Assembly (NCBI RefSeq): GCF_024700075.1
Contig: NZ_JAJONE010000004.1
Coordinates: 124,001 to 188,000, forward strand
Length of the DNA: 64,000 nt
Origin: Hymenobacter sp. J193
Lineage (GTDB): Bacteria; Bacteroidota; Bacteroidia; Cytophagales; Hymenobacteraceae
Direction: 5' to 3'
Shown here piece by piece: positions 37,472 to 46,800 of this stretch (the stretch's first letter is position 1; each line of letters starts with the position of its first letter). The translations under genes and the position numbers were made by a program. The notes beneath the pieces were generated by a model. That model worked only from the letters and a program-made list of their open reading frames with translations. It was not told the origin of the DNA and searched no databases.

Positions 37472-39870
37472 TTAATAGTGGAGGGTCAGGCCAGCTCCCC
37501 ACTTGTAGTCGCTGTCGTAGTTGGTGCTCAGCGACACGTACTTGCTGACCATGTAGCGGAAGGCGACGTTGTACTCCCGGTCCGTGTTCACCAGCAAATC
37601 GGCAAAGAAGTTGTTGCTCAGGGGCAGGTCGGTGCGCTCCAGCTGCAGGCGCACCTTGCCGTTGCTGTCCAGGCGCAGCTCCGAGCGCACCAGCAGCGGC
37701 AGCAGGTAGTACAGGCCCACGTCGAAGACGCGCCGGTTGTTTTTGGTGTTCCGCTCCCCTTCCGCCAGCAGCGTGCGGTTGTTGCGGTAATCGAAGCCGA
37801 CGAAGGCGGCGAGAAACTGCCGGTTGTCGAGGTAGCGCAGCAGGTGGGTTTCGGTCTCGAAGTTGCCCTGGTAGTTCGCCCGGCCCTCGAATTCCAGCGC
37901 GTTGCGGTTATTGGAAAGGGTGGTCTCTAGAAAAGCGCCCTGCGAGTGCGCCATCAGGTCGGCCCAGAGGTAGGGCCGGTTGTCTTCCTTTTTCAGCTCC
38001 TTGTAGTCGGTGCGGGCGTACTGGTTCTGCGGGGTGCCTTCGTAGCTCACGATGCGGGCCATGCCGGCCATCATGTGGTAGAGGATGTGGCAGTGGAAAA
38101 ACCAGTCCTGCTCCTCGTTGGCGTCGAACTCGATGGTGACCTTGCCCATGGACTGAATGTCGAAGGTGTGCTTCATCGGCGAGTAGGCGCCCTGGGCGTT
38201 GACGAGCCGGAAAAAGTGCCCGTGCAGGTGCAGGGGGTGGCGCATCATGGTGGTGTTGGTGAACGTCATGCGCACGTTCTCGCCCTTGCGGATGGGAATT
38301 TTGTCGGCCTCGGACAGGGTCTTGTTGTCGAACGACCACACGTAGCGCAGCATGTTGCCGGTCAGGGTCAGGTTGATTTCCCGCCACTGCTTGGTCGAGT
38401 CCAGCGTGGTGGGGTTAAGGGCCCGCAGCTGATTGTAGTTGAAGTCGCCGGCGCTGCCCCCATGCCACTCATTCCGGCCATGCCGCCCATGTCCATGCCC
38501 GCCATGCTGCCCGTGTCCTGCATGCTGCCCATGCTCTTGCCGGCTTTTTCCTGGGCATTTTCGGGTCGGTTCTGCGGCGAGGGCGCCGTGGTGGCGGGCG
38601 GCGCCCCGTGCTGCATGTCCATCCCCGGCATCGGCGAGCCACTAGCTGGCTTCTGGCCTGACATGTCCATGCCTTTCATTTCCCCACTGCCCTGCTGCTT
38701 GGTCATGCCGGCGCCGCCCATATTCATGCCGCTCATGCCCTCCATGCTGTTCATTTCGCGCATCATCTGGAAGTAGTTGATGCGGGGCAGGTCCGGCGCT
38801 TTCATCGGCTCGCCCGCCCCGATGTAGGTAGAGGTGTAGCCCGTGATGTCGTTGGCCGTGGCCCGAAACTCGGCCGCGCCCATGGCGGGCACGGTCACCA
38901 GCAGGTCGTAGGTTTCGGCCGTGGCAATTTCGAGCTTGGTGACCGGGAAGGGCTCCACGTTGATGCCGTCGGCGGCAATCACCTGCATGGGGCCGCCGGC
39001 GTACTGCAGGAAAAAGTACGAGGAGGCGCTGCCGTTGATGACGCGCAGGCGCACCACCTCCCCGGGCTTGGCGTCCTTGAAATAGCCTTTTTCCTGCCCG
39101 TTGGTCAAAAACTTGTTGTAGTAGATGTCGGTCAGGTCCATGGCCGGCATGCGGCACTCCTGCTTGAGCTTGTCTTTGAAGTAGCCGGCGGCCAGGGCCT
39201 CGCCGTAGCTCTGGGTGGCGCCTTTCTGCACGGCAAACCACTCGCCGGTGCGCTTGAGGTAGCGCAGCACTTCCTTGGATTTGTGGTCGGTCCAGTCGGA
39301 GAGCACCAGCACGTACTCCTTCATCTCGTAGGGAATCCGCTTGGGGTGGATAACGATGGAGCCGTACACGCCGTCCTGCTCCTGCAGCATGGTGTGGGAG
39401 TGGTACCAGTAGGTGCCGCTCTGTATCAGGGGGAACGTAAACGTGTGCGTGCCGCCCGGCTCCACGGGGGCTGTGTTGAGGTAGGGCACGCCGTCCTGCG
39501 CGTTGGGCAGCAGGATGCCGTGCCAGTGGATGGAGGTTTCCATGTGCATCTGGTTGTGCACCCGAATCACGGCCGTGTCGCCCTCGTTGAAGGTGAGCGT
39601 GGGGGCCGGAATCTGGCCGTTGATGCCGATGGCCCGGCGGGTGCGGCCGGTGAAGTTGACCAGGCGCTCGTCGACGTACAGGTCGTATTCCACCCGTTTG
39701 CCCACGTAGCTGGTGCGGGGCGTCACGACTTTGCCCTGCAGCTCGGCGGCCGGGGGCGCGGACTGGGTCAGGTGGGGCTCGGTGCCCTTGGCCATGCGCA
39801 TGCCCGGCATATTTTGGGCCCAGGCGGGCAAGGTGGCCAGCAGCGCAGCTAGCAGAAAGAGTACTCGCAT
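37472..39870 (-). pseudogene. copA/pcoA-like: Multicopper oxidase fused to a CopB-like barrel, one-base frameshift
   Basis: Signal peptide (FLLAALLATLPAWAQ) from ATG 39870, then two cupredoxin blocks with SIHWHGILLP and YWYHSHTM copper sites. A Met-rich linker of about 100 residues follows (repeats like GMSGMNMGG, MPGMDM, MAGMDMGG). The third cupredoxin domain has HPLHLHGHFF and FFHCHILYHMMAGM, the type-1/type-3 copper ligands. The last about 180 residues are amphipathic strands like PcoB/CopB outer-membrane proteins (LRLDSNGKVRLQL, finishing GAGLTLHY). The oxidase presumably converts Cu(I) to Cu(II) in the periplasm. The frame breaks at C5 (38457-38461, plus strand) just after the linker; one more base gives GMGGSAGDFNYNQ and a 799-residue protein. 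Follows the DUF2231 gene closely. Confidence 0.85.
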
Positions 39871-39876
39871 CGTCAC

Positions 39877-41055
39877 TTAGTTATTGCTTTTGGGTTGGGT
39901 GCGCGCCGGGTTGTTGTCCTCGAAGCGGTACTTGTCCATCGGGCTGGGCATGGCCATGCCAGGCATTGTTCCGGCGCCCTTCATGTCCATGGCCTTGCCA
40001 TCCTTGCCCTTCATGTCCATGCCCTTCATATCGCCCATGCCGGGCATAGATTCGCCCTTTTTCATGCCTGGCATTCCTGACATGTCGCTCGTTGTTTGAC
40101 GAGTCGTGGCAGGCTTTTGGCCGCTGGCGGGCTGCATGCCGGGCATGTTTTCCATGCCCTTCATCGGGCCCATGTTGCCCATGGCAGGCTGATTCCGGGG
40201 CGTATTCTTCGGGCGGGCGGGCCCCATATCCATGCCCGGCATGTTGCCCATATCCATTTGAGTGGGCTGCCCTTTACGGCTGGGCCCTTGGGCAGAAGAG
40301 CGCGGTGTGCTCATGCCGGGCATGTTCATCCCCGGCATATCCGCCATGGCCCCCGGTCGTGCGGCGCTACGTGTTCGTGCCGGCTGCGATTGGCCGCCCC
40401 GCGGTTGATTGGGCATGGTCATGCCGTCCATCTGTTCCATGGGTTGACCGCGCTGGCCTGGCTGAGCGGCCTTGGGGTCCATGTTCATGTCCTCCATTCC
40501 GGGCTGGGGGTTGTCCGACGTCGTGCCGGTCTCCTCGTTGTGGGCGTCCGCCCCCGAAGTAGGCATGTCCATATCAGGCATTTCTTCATCCCCACCGTGG
40601 CCGTGGCTTTTGTCGAGCAGGTTGCCCTGGGGGCCCACGCCCTCCACGTACACCAGCTGCGCGCCCCGGTGCCCGGCCACGGAAAGCGCGCCGGCCGCCG
40701 CCACCGCCGCTACCAGCACCACCACCTCGTAGGCTCGGCGCTGTACCTTAAAGTAAAACCCGATGCTGGCTAGTAGCAGCGTGATGCCCGAGAGCCAGGT
40801 GGTGTAGCTGGCAAACTGTTCGTGGGCCGCAAATACCGCCGCCGCCCGGGGTGACAAGCCCAGGGGCAGGGCATGAAACACCGTGCTGGCCGCCACCGCC
40901 CCGGCGAAGCCCCCGGCCATTACCGCCAGGGCAATCCAGCGCACCTGGGGCCAGTCCTTGAACACCAGCAGGGCCTGCAACGCCGCGGCCAGCATAATCA
41001 GGACGATGGGTAAGTGCACCACCAGGGGGTGCAGATTGGGAAAATCTGAAAACAT
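39877..41055 (-). CDS. DUF2231 membrane protein with a long Met-rich copper-binding tail
   Basis: 392 residues. Residues 1-140 form four membrane helices of the DUF2231 type (LHPLVVHLPIVLIML at the start, TVFHALPLGL, conserved HRGAQLVYVEG after helix 4). From about residue 150 to the end runs a low-complexity tail of roughly 240 residues dominated by MPGM, MDMG, MKGM units, with a short HGHGGDEE at its head. Met-x-x-Met repeats of this type bind Cu(I) in periplasmic proteins. The tail should face the periplasm next to the multicopper oxidase, whose gene starts only 7 bp downstream and which has a similar Met-rich linker. A copper-responsive promoter lies about 150 bp upstream. Confidence 0.85.
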   Translation of the reverse strand: MFSDFPNLHPLVVHLPIVLIMLAAALQALLVFKDWPQVRWIALAVMAGGFAGAVAASTVFHALPLGLSPRAAAVFAAHEQFASYTTWLSGITLLLASIGFYFKVQRRAYEVVVLVAAVAAAGALSVAGHRGAQLVYVEGVGPQGNLLDKSHGHGGDEEMPDMDMPTSGADAHNEETGTTSDNPQPGMEDMNMDPKAAQPGQRGQPMEQMDGMTMPNQPRGGQSQPARTRSAARPGAMADMPGMNMPGMSTPRSSAQGPSRKGQPTQMDMGNMPGMDMGPARPKNTPRNQPAMGNMGPMKGMENMPGMQPASGQKPATTRQTTSDMSGMPGMKKGESMPGMGDMKGMDMKGKDGKAMDMKGAGTMPGMAMPSPMDKYRFEDNNPARTQPKSNN

Positions 41056-41201
41056 AGAGCCGAATTAGCTAAGGCTGGTGCACGGAAAAACCCCGGCTCA
41101 CCGCTAATAGCAGCGCCGGGGCATTGCCCGATGGACGATGAAGAGGCCGCGCGGACCTCTGGCCCCTCGCCGGATGGTCGTTGCAGTTCTCTGTGATGTA
41201 C

Positions 41202-41258
41202 CATACGTAGGCGGGCCGAGACAATGTTTACACGCAAGGGTCCACCCAGTTGCATAAT
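41202..41258 (-). promoter_or_regulatory. Copper promoter of the DUF2231/oxidase operon
   Basis: Half-site ATTATGCAAC (41258-41249, minus), a TGTAAA-ending second half-site about 22 bp downstream, and a TACGTATG -7-like box at 41209-41202. The layout matches the other copper promoters in the window. Confidence 0.6.
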
Positions 41259-41326
41259 TTCAAGCACCACGGTAGCTGCGTAGGTACACCGTGCCCAGCT
41301 GCCGGCCGCTTTAGGGAGTGCCAAAA

Positions 41327-41360
41327 CGAAAAACGCCCGGCCACAGGGTCAGGCGTTTTA
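41327..41360 (-). terminator. Hairpin terminator after the Cys-rich gene
   Basis: On the minus strand AAAACGCC pairs with GGCGTTTT, with partial pairing inside, followed by TTCGTTTTGG, 17 bp after the stop at 41377. Confidence 0.6.
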
Positions 41361-41376
41361 AGCAGCATCGGGTAGC

Positions 41377-41574
41377 TTACTTAGCGGCGCAGCAGCTGGG
41401 GGCTCCTGCCGTGCAGGCCGGAGTGCCGGCCTGGGCGCAGTTTTGCACCAATGGGCAATCGGGGGTGCCCTTCAGCGGGCAATCAGCCGCGGCGGACGTG
41501 GGGCTGGTGAAGCCAAACAGCGCACCAGCGGAGAGCAACGCCGCAGCGCTGAACATCATCATCTTGTGTTTCAT
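41377..41574 (-). CDS. Small exported Cys-rich protein
   Basis: 65 residues: a signal peptide (MMMFSAAALLSAGALFG, cleavage near SAAA) and a mature part of about 35 residues with six Cys and repeating Pro-Leu/Pro-Ala spacing: DCPLKGTPDCPLVQNC, then GTPACTAGAPSCC. The spacing suggests a small metal-binding or disulphide peptide in the periplasm. It lies between the CopZ-like gene and the DUF2231/oxidase operon, on the same strand, with its own hairpin terminator. I know no named family. Confidence 0.7.
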   Translation of the reverse strand: MKHKMMMFSAAALLSAGALFGFTSPTSAAADCPLKGTPDCPLVQNCAQAGTPACTAGAPSCCAAK

Positions 41575-41668
41575 CGGTTCTAGTGATTAAGATGGGCCCG
41601 CCGGTACGGCCGCGGGGTAGTTTAAGAATCCACGGTCCGTACGTCGTGGGTAGCACTCAAAAGAGAAA

Positions 41669-41875
41669 TTAGGCCTTGGTAGCCTTGAAGCCGGCATCTT
41701 CCACCAGGGCCAGCACCTGCTCCTCGGTCACGTCGCCGGTCACGGTCAGGACCTTGTTGGGATTGGCCGTGTCGACCTGCCAAGTGGCAATGGCCTTCTC
41801 GCCGTTGAGGGTGGGCGTTACGGCTTTGATGCAGCCGCCGCAGTTGATGTTGGTGTTGAATTGAAGCGTTTTCAT
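41669..41875 (-). CDS. copZ: CopZ-like HMA copper chaperone
   Basis: 68 residues, a single heavy-metal-associated domain. The metal site is INCGGCIKAV (Cys 12 and 15 region, CxxC), followed by the usual beta-alpha-beta pattern ending VLALVEDAGFKA. The loop after the CxxC is typical of copper chaperones that hand Cu(I) to CopA or to a sensor. A strong copper promoter (AAATCATGCAAG plus TACTTTTG) stands 51-109 bp upstream. Symbol by similarity of fold and context. Confidence 0.88.
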   Translation of the reverse strand: MKTLQFNTNINCGGCIKAVTPTLNGEKAIATWQVDTANPNKVLTVTGDVTEEQVLALVEDAGFKATKA

Positions 41876-41925
41876 GGTAGTAAATGCATGGCGCCCTTGG
41901 TGGGCGGGTTCGGGTTTAAAACACC

Positions 41926-41984
41926 CAAAAGTAGCGGCACGTGCCCGGGAAGGGGTACAGAATTAAGCTTGAGGCTTGCATGAT
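41926..41984 (-). promoter_or_regulatory. Copper promoter of the CopZ gene
   Basis: On the minus strand: half-site ATCATGCAAG (41984-41975), second half-site AATTCTGTAC beginning about 20-21 bp later, and a perfect TAnnTTTG box, TACTTTTG (41933-41926), 51 bp from the start of the first half-site. The same three elements at the same spacing occur at 42714-42772. Confidence 0.72.
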
Positions 41985-42035
41985 TTGTATCAGCTGTGCC
42001 GCTACTGGCCCGCCTATCACGGCGCAGGACTTGCT

Positions 42036-42680
42036 TTAATGATGACTCATGCCCCCGCTTAGCAGGTGTTTGCCAACGACAAAGAGCAGCAGCAGCACCA
42101 GCCCGGCGATGAGCAGATAGCGGCCCCAGGGCTTCGGCAAAGCAGCGGCGTGACCCGCGGCCACGGCTTGGGCGTGGGCCTGCTGTTGCTGCCGCCACTT
42201 ACCGATGCGTCCCCAGGGTTTGTAGACCGAAATGGCGGTGGCCGCCAGCAAGACCACCAGCGCGGCGGCGGCATCAGCCAGCAGCTGCAGGCGTAGCCCG
42301 CGCAGGTCAGTCGTGGATAGGTCGGACTTGGCGGCTACCTCGGCCAGGTAGGTAACGGGCTGCATGTGCAGCAGCAGCAAGAGCGTGGCGCCCACTGTGA
42401 GCACCAGTTTCACCAGCACCCAGTAGTGCTTGAACAAGCCCCAGGGCGTACCCAGCGCCTGCACCACGCCGGTGGCCAGCGCGGCCAGGCTGGAGGGCAC
42501 GATAACAAACCAGCCGCTCAGGCCCATGGCCAGGTAGGCCGTGCGCACCAGTAAGGCATCGGAGCTGGTCAGGCCGGTGATGGCCAGGGCCAGGAACACG
42601 GCCACGGCTCCGAGCCAGCCCACCGAGAACGTGATGTGGGCGGTGAGCAGGAATTTGCGCAGGGCGGGAGCCAGGGTCAT
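42036..42680 (-). CDS. Conserved polytopic membrane protein of the copper cluster
   Basis: 214 residues from ATG 42680 (MTLAPALRKFLLTAHITFS). Five hydrophobic helices; the first has HITFSVGWLGAVAVFLAL, then GLSGWFVIVPSSLAALATG, TPWGLFKHYWVLVKLVL and LLLLLHMQPVTYL. The C-terminus ends SGGMSHH. These conserved blocks are recognisable in uncharacterised membrane proteins of Bacteroidota and Proteobacteria, sometimes annotated DUF2269-like; I cannot assign a reaction. A copper promoter identical in layout to that of CopZ lies 34-92 bp upstream, so copper or redox stress is its likely context. The frame is open further upstream through the promoter, which argues for the start chosen. Confidence 0.75.
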   Translation of the reverse strand: MTLAPALRKFLLTAHITFSVGWLGAVAVFLALAITGLTSSDALLVRTAYLAMGLSGWFVIVPSSLAALATGVVQALGTPWGLFKHYWVLVKLVLTVGATLLLLLHMQPVTYLAEVAAKSDLSTTDLRGLRLQLLADAAAALVVLLAATAISVYKPWGRIGKWRQQQQAHAQAVAAGHAAALPKPWGRYLLIAGLVLLLLFVVGKHLLSGGMSHH

Positions 42681-42713
42681 CAGCGGGGTATTTATGACGG
42701 GTAAACGACCCCG

Positions 42714-42772
42714 CAAAAGTAGGAGCGCCGCCCATGCCCGGCGTACAGAATTAGGCCGCGAACCAGCATGAT
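42714..42772 (-). promoter_or_regulatory. Copper promoter of the 42036-42680 gene
   Basis: Minus strand: ATCATGCTGG (42772-42763), then AATTCTGTAC at the same offset as in the CopZ promoter (GTACAGAATTA on the plus strand at 42743-42753), then TACTTTTG (42721-42714), again 51 bp from the first half-site start. Confidence 0.7.
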
Positions 42773-42797
42773 TTCCACGCCGGAACCCAAGAAAAAA

Positions 42798-42822
42798 GCC
42801 AGCCCGTACGCGACGGGCTGGC
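42798..42822 (-). terminator. Intrinsic terminator of the copper-storage gene
   Basis: Perfect 10-bp stem GCCAGCCCGT / ACGGGCTGGC with a 5-nt loop. Read on the minus strand it is followed by TTTTTTC, 21 bp after the stop codon. Confidence 0.85.
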
Positions 42823-42843
42823 TTCACACGGTATCAATAACAA

Positions 42844-43179
42844 TTAAGCGGCGATGCCCTGGCGGCAAGCCTGCTCGCAGCGGCGGCAAGCCTCGGCGCA
42901 CTCCTTGCAGTGCTGGGAGTGGGCGCCGTGCTTCTCGCACTCGTCGGCGCAGGCCTTACAGATTTCAGCACACTCCTTCAGCAGATGGGCGGCGTGCTCC
43001 GAGCCGCGGGCCACGAGGCGGGCGGTGAGGGCACACACGTCGGCGCAGTCGCGGTCCAACAGGACGCAGCGGGCCATCATCTTCACGTTGTCTTCCTGCA
43101 GGCAGGCCGTGGCGCAATGCTCGCAGGCGGCGATGCAGGCATTGAGGGCGTCGAGCAGGCTTTGGTTTTGGGTATGCAT
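42844..43179 (-). CDS. csp: Cys-rich four-helix-bundle copper-storage protein (Csp-like)
   Basis: 111 residues from ATG 43179 (MHTQNQSLLDALNAC). About 17 Cys are arranged with CxxxC and CxxC spacing along amphipathic helices: CIAACEHCATAC, CVLLDRDCADVC, CAEICKACADEC, CKECAEACRRCEQAC. This is the Csp/DUF326 pattern in which the Cys line the core of a four-helix bundle and bind many Cu(I) ions. There is no signal peptide, so it resembles cytosolic Csp3. A copper promoter lies upstream and a strong terminator downstream, giving a monocistronic unit. The longer upstream frame runs into the promoter and is rejected. Confidence 0.9.
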   Translation of the reverse strand: MHTQNQSLLDALNACIAACEHCATACLQEDNVKMMARCVLLDRDCADVCALTARLVARGSEHAAHLLKECAEICKACADECEKHGAHSQHCKECAEACRRCEQACRQGIAA

Positions 43180-43229
43180 GGGAAAGGTATATAAGTGAAC
43201 AAACAAGGCAACCCGACCGGGCTGCTGCC

Positions 43230-43288
43230 TAAGTATACCTCCCCCATGGCCCACGGTTTTGCATATTACTTCCCATCCCTTGCATGAT
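43230..43288 (-). promoter_or_regulatory. Copper promoter of the copper-storage gene
   Basis: Minus strand: ATCATGCAAG (43288-43279), AATATGCAAA (43267-43258) exactly 21 bp on, then TATACTTA (43237-43230) as a degenerate TAnnTTTG box 51 bp from the first start. Here both half-sites are nearly identical, which shows the direct-repeat nature of the element best. Confidence 0.72.
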
Positions 43289-43296
43289 TTGGGGCC

Positions 43297-43896
43297 TCAT
43301 CCCCCCACAACCGCAGCCATTTCGGCCCGCAGCAGCCGGCGATACGCGGAAGGCGAGCAGCGGGCCAGGCGCCGGAACTGGCCGGAGAAGTGCGCCAGGC
43401 TGGCGTAGCCCAGGCGCCGGGCAATGAGCCCCACGCTCAGGGAAGACGAAGTCAGGAGTTCCTGGGCATAGGCCAGGCGCTGACTAATAATGTAGGCCGC
43501 CAGCGTCTTATCGCCCACCAGGCGGGCAAAGGCCGCGCTGAGCTGCCCGTAGGTCAGGTCCAGCTCCCGGGCTACCGCCGCCCCAAAAGCCCGGTGCCGC
43601 AGGCTTTCACCCGGCTCGCGCAGCAGGCGGTTCACCGCCACGCTGACCCGTTCCACCAGGGTCTGGTGAAAGGTTTCGAGCAGGGCAAACCGCGCTGCTT
43701 CCAGCGTGGCCCGCAGGCGGGGCCAGTCCAGCTCCTCGGCCGTGCCCGCCACCGTGGCCGCGCCCAGGCGCACGTCGAGCACCTGCAAGCCCAGGCCTTC
43801 CAGCTCCTGCCGAACCACCCGGATACCGCGCGCGCACACCATGTGCTTGATGTAAAGCACAGTGGTGGGCGCAGCAGAATCGTGGCGATTAGGCAT
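43297..43896 (-). CDS. AraC-family regulator with N-terminal HMA-like domain (degenerate CxxC)
   Basis: 199 residues. The first about 70 follow an HMA/ferredoxin-like pattern: VLYIKHMVCARGIRVVRQEL, LGLQVLDVRLGAA, FALLETFHQ. The metal motif reads C-A-R-G, so the second Cys of the usual CxxC is a Gly; the paralogue at 57133 keeps CPQC. The C-terminal 100 residues hold two AraC helix-turn-helix units (FGAAVARELDLTYGQLSAAF and VGLIARRLGYASLAHFSGQF). It is the last gene of the cus operon, 3 bp after cusA. A copper-sensing activator of the repeated copper promoters is likely. The missing Cys may make this paralogue metal-blind or differently tuned. Confidence 0.85.
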   Translation of the reverse strand: MPNRHDSAAPTTVLYIKHMVCARGIRVVRQELEGLGLQVLDVRLGAATVAGTAEELDWPRLRATLEAARFALLETFHQTLVERVSVAVNRLLREPGESLRHRAFGAAVARELDLTYGQLSAAFARLVGDKTLAAYIISQRLAYAQELLTSSSLSVGLIARRLGYASLAHFSGQFRRLARCSPSAYRRLLRAEMAAVVGG

Positions 43897-43899
43897 AAC

Positions 43900-46800
43900 C
43901 TAGCGGGTAGGCAGCACCGGATTCAAATCCGAGGGCGGCGTAAGCGGCTGCGCGTTGAGCTCCTGCGGGTGGTCGTCCAAACCCGTTTCCTGGTGAGAGG
44001 CGAAGTACTGCGCCAAGGCCTTCTCCCCTACCAGCCAGAACACCACCGGCGTCACGATGATGTCGAGGAAGGTGGACGAGAGCAGGCCCCCGAGAATGAC
44101 GGTGGCCACCGGATACAGGATTTCCTTGCCCGGCGCGTCCTTGGCCAGCGTAAGCGGCACCAGGGCCAGGGCCGCCACCAGGGCCGTCATCAGCACCGGC
44201 ACCAAGCGTTCCAGGGAGCCGCGAATAATCATGGGGATGCCGAACTTCTCGCCTTCGTGCTCCACGAGGTGGATGTAGTGCGAAATCATCATGATGCCGT
44301 TGCGGGAGGCAATGCCGGTGAGCGTGATGAAGCCCACTAGCGAGGCAATGCTGAACGTGCCGCCGGTGAGCAGCACGGCCACCACCGAGCCGATGAGCGC
44401 CAGCGGGATGTTGAGCATAATCTGCCCCACCATGTAGCTGGACTTGAAGTGCGAGAACAAGACCAGGAAGATGCCGGCCAGCGAAAACAAGCTCAGCCAG
44501 AGTATTTTCTGCGAGGCCGACTGCTGGCTCTCGAATTGCCCGCCGTAGGTGAGGTAATACCCGGGGGGCAGCTTCACCTGCGCATTCACTTTGGCTTGAA
44601 TCTCCTTGACCGTGGAGCCCAAATCGCGCTCGGCCACGTTCAGGGAGATGGTGATGCGGCGCTGGGTGTTTTCGTGGTTGACGGTGTTGGGGCCCGGCTC
44701 GTACACGATGTCGGCTACCTGGCTCACCGGAATCATCGCGCCCGTGGGCGTTTCGATGCGGGTCTGGCCGATGGCGGCGATGTCGTTGCGCTGGGCTTCG
44801 GGCAGCTTCACCACCAGGTCGAAGCGCTTCTGCCCGTCGAGCATCTGCGAGACCACGGCGCCTTGGAACAGCGTTTCGAGGTCGCGCACCAGTTCGCCGC
44901 GGGCCATGCCGTAGGCGCGCAGGGCATCGTCCTTGGGCCGGATGAGCAGCTGAGGAATCTGAACCTGCTTCTCCACCTGCAGGTCCACCACGCCCGGTAC
45001 GGTAGATGCGGCAGTGCGCACCTCGTTGGCGTAGCGGCGCAGCTCTAGCAAATCGTTGCCAAACACTTTGATGGCCACCTGGGCGCGCACGCCCGACAAC
45101 AGGTGGTCGAGGCGGTGTGAAATGGGCTGGCCGATGTTCACGTTCACGCCCGTAATCAAACTGAGCTTCTCGCGCATGTCGGCCAGGATTTCGTCGCGGC
45201 TGCGCATGGTTTTGCCTTCCTTCTCCAGCTCGGCTTCGGTCTTGAAGGCCACCTCGATTTCCGAGTTGTTCACCGACTCGGCGTGCTCATCTAGTTCGGC
45301 CCGGCCCGTCCGGCGCGCGGTGTAGGCCACTTCCGGAATTTTGAGCATCTGCTGCTCGCCCAGGCTGCCCAGGCGGTTGGATTCGGTGAGCGAGGTGCCG
45401 GCCGGGGCCGAGAAATTGACCGTGAGCGAGCCTTCGTTGAAGGGCGGTAAAAACTCGGTGCCGAAAAATGGAATTAGCGCCATGGCTGCCACGAACAGCG
45501 CCCCGGTCACCCCAAGGATGGCTTTGGGGTGCTGCAGGCCCCAGCCCAGCAGGCGGGTGTCCTTTTTCTTGAGCCAGCGCACCAGCCCACCGTCGGTTTC
45601 GGGGTGGTCCATCTGCTTCATCTGGGGCAGCAAATAGTAGCAGAGCACCGGCGTGACGGTGAGCGACACGAATAGCGAGGCCACGATGCTGGTGATGTAG
45701 GCAATGCCCAGCGGCGCGAAAATGCGGCCTTCCATGCCTTCCAGCGCGAACAGGGGCAAAAACACCAGCACCACGATGATGGTGGCGTACACGATGGAGT
45801 TGCGCACCTCGGAAGAAGCGGCATAGATGACTTTTAAGACGGGCTGGGGATACGCTTTTTGCTTGTTTTCGCGGAGGCGCCGGTACACGTTTTCCACGTC
45901 CACGATGGCATCATCCACCAGCTCGCCGATGGCAATGGCCAGGCCGCCGAGCGTCATGGTGTTGATGCTGATGCCCGCCGCCCGGAACACCAGCGCCGTA
46001 ACCAGCAACGACAACGGAATGGCCACCAGCGAAATAAAGGTGGTGCGCACGTTCAGCAGAAAGGCAAACAGCACGATGACGACCAGAATGGCGCCGTCGC
46101 GCAGGGCTTCCTCCACGTTGGAAATCGAGGACTCGATAAACTCGGACTGCTTGAACAGGCGCGTATTCACCTGCACGTCATTGGGTAAAGAGGGCTTGAG
46201 CTCCACCAGCGCTTTTTCCACGGCTTCAGTCAAACCCACGGTAGCCGCTCCGGGCTGCTTTTCGATGCTCAGAATCACGGCGGGCTTTCCGTTCACGCTG
46301 CCGTCGCCGCGCTTGAAGCGGGCCCCGAACTCCACCTTGGCAATGTCCGCTACACGTATGGGCGACTGCTCGCGGTAGCCGACGATGATGTTCTCGATGT
46401 CGGTGACCGAGCGCAGCCGGCCCAGGTTGCGAATCAGTACTTCCGAGCCGTTGCGGTCGAAGAAGTTACCCGTGGTGTTCAGGTTAGATTGGCGCAGGGC
46501 CTCTTCCACCTGGTTCACGGTCAGGCCGGTGGCGTTCAGCCGGGGCATGTCGAGCAGCACCTGGTACTGCAGGTTGTCGCCCCCGATGGGAATGACCTGG
46601 GCCACGCCCGGAATGGATAGCAGGCGCTGCCGCACGGTGTAGTTGGCCAGGGTGCGCAGGTCGGCCGCGTTGGTTTCCTTGCCGCCCGATAGCCCCACCA
46701 GCATAATCTGGCCCATGACCGAGGAGATGGGCCCCAGCACCGGCGTGATGCCTTCGGGCAGCTGCTCGCCGGTGGTTTGCAGCTTCTCGCTCACAATCTG

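Larger units (their letters stand above)
41056..41376. other. Intergenic region: leader of the oxidase operon and end of the Cys-rich gene
   Basis: No gene. From the right: a terminator hairpin (41327-41360) for the gene at 41377, the copper promoter (41202-41258, minus), and an unusually long 5' leader of roughly 140 nt for the DUF2231 gene. The leader contains a stem CCCCGGC (41091-41097) with GCCGGGG (41115-41121) and an inner GCT/AGC pairing. Confidence 0.6.
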
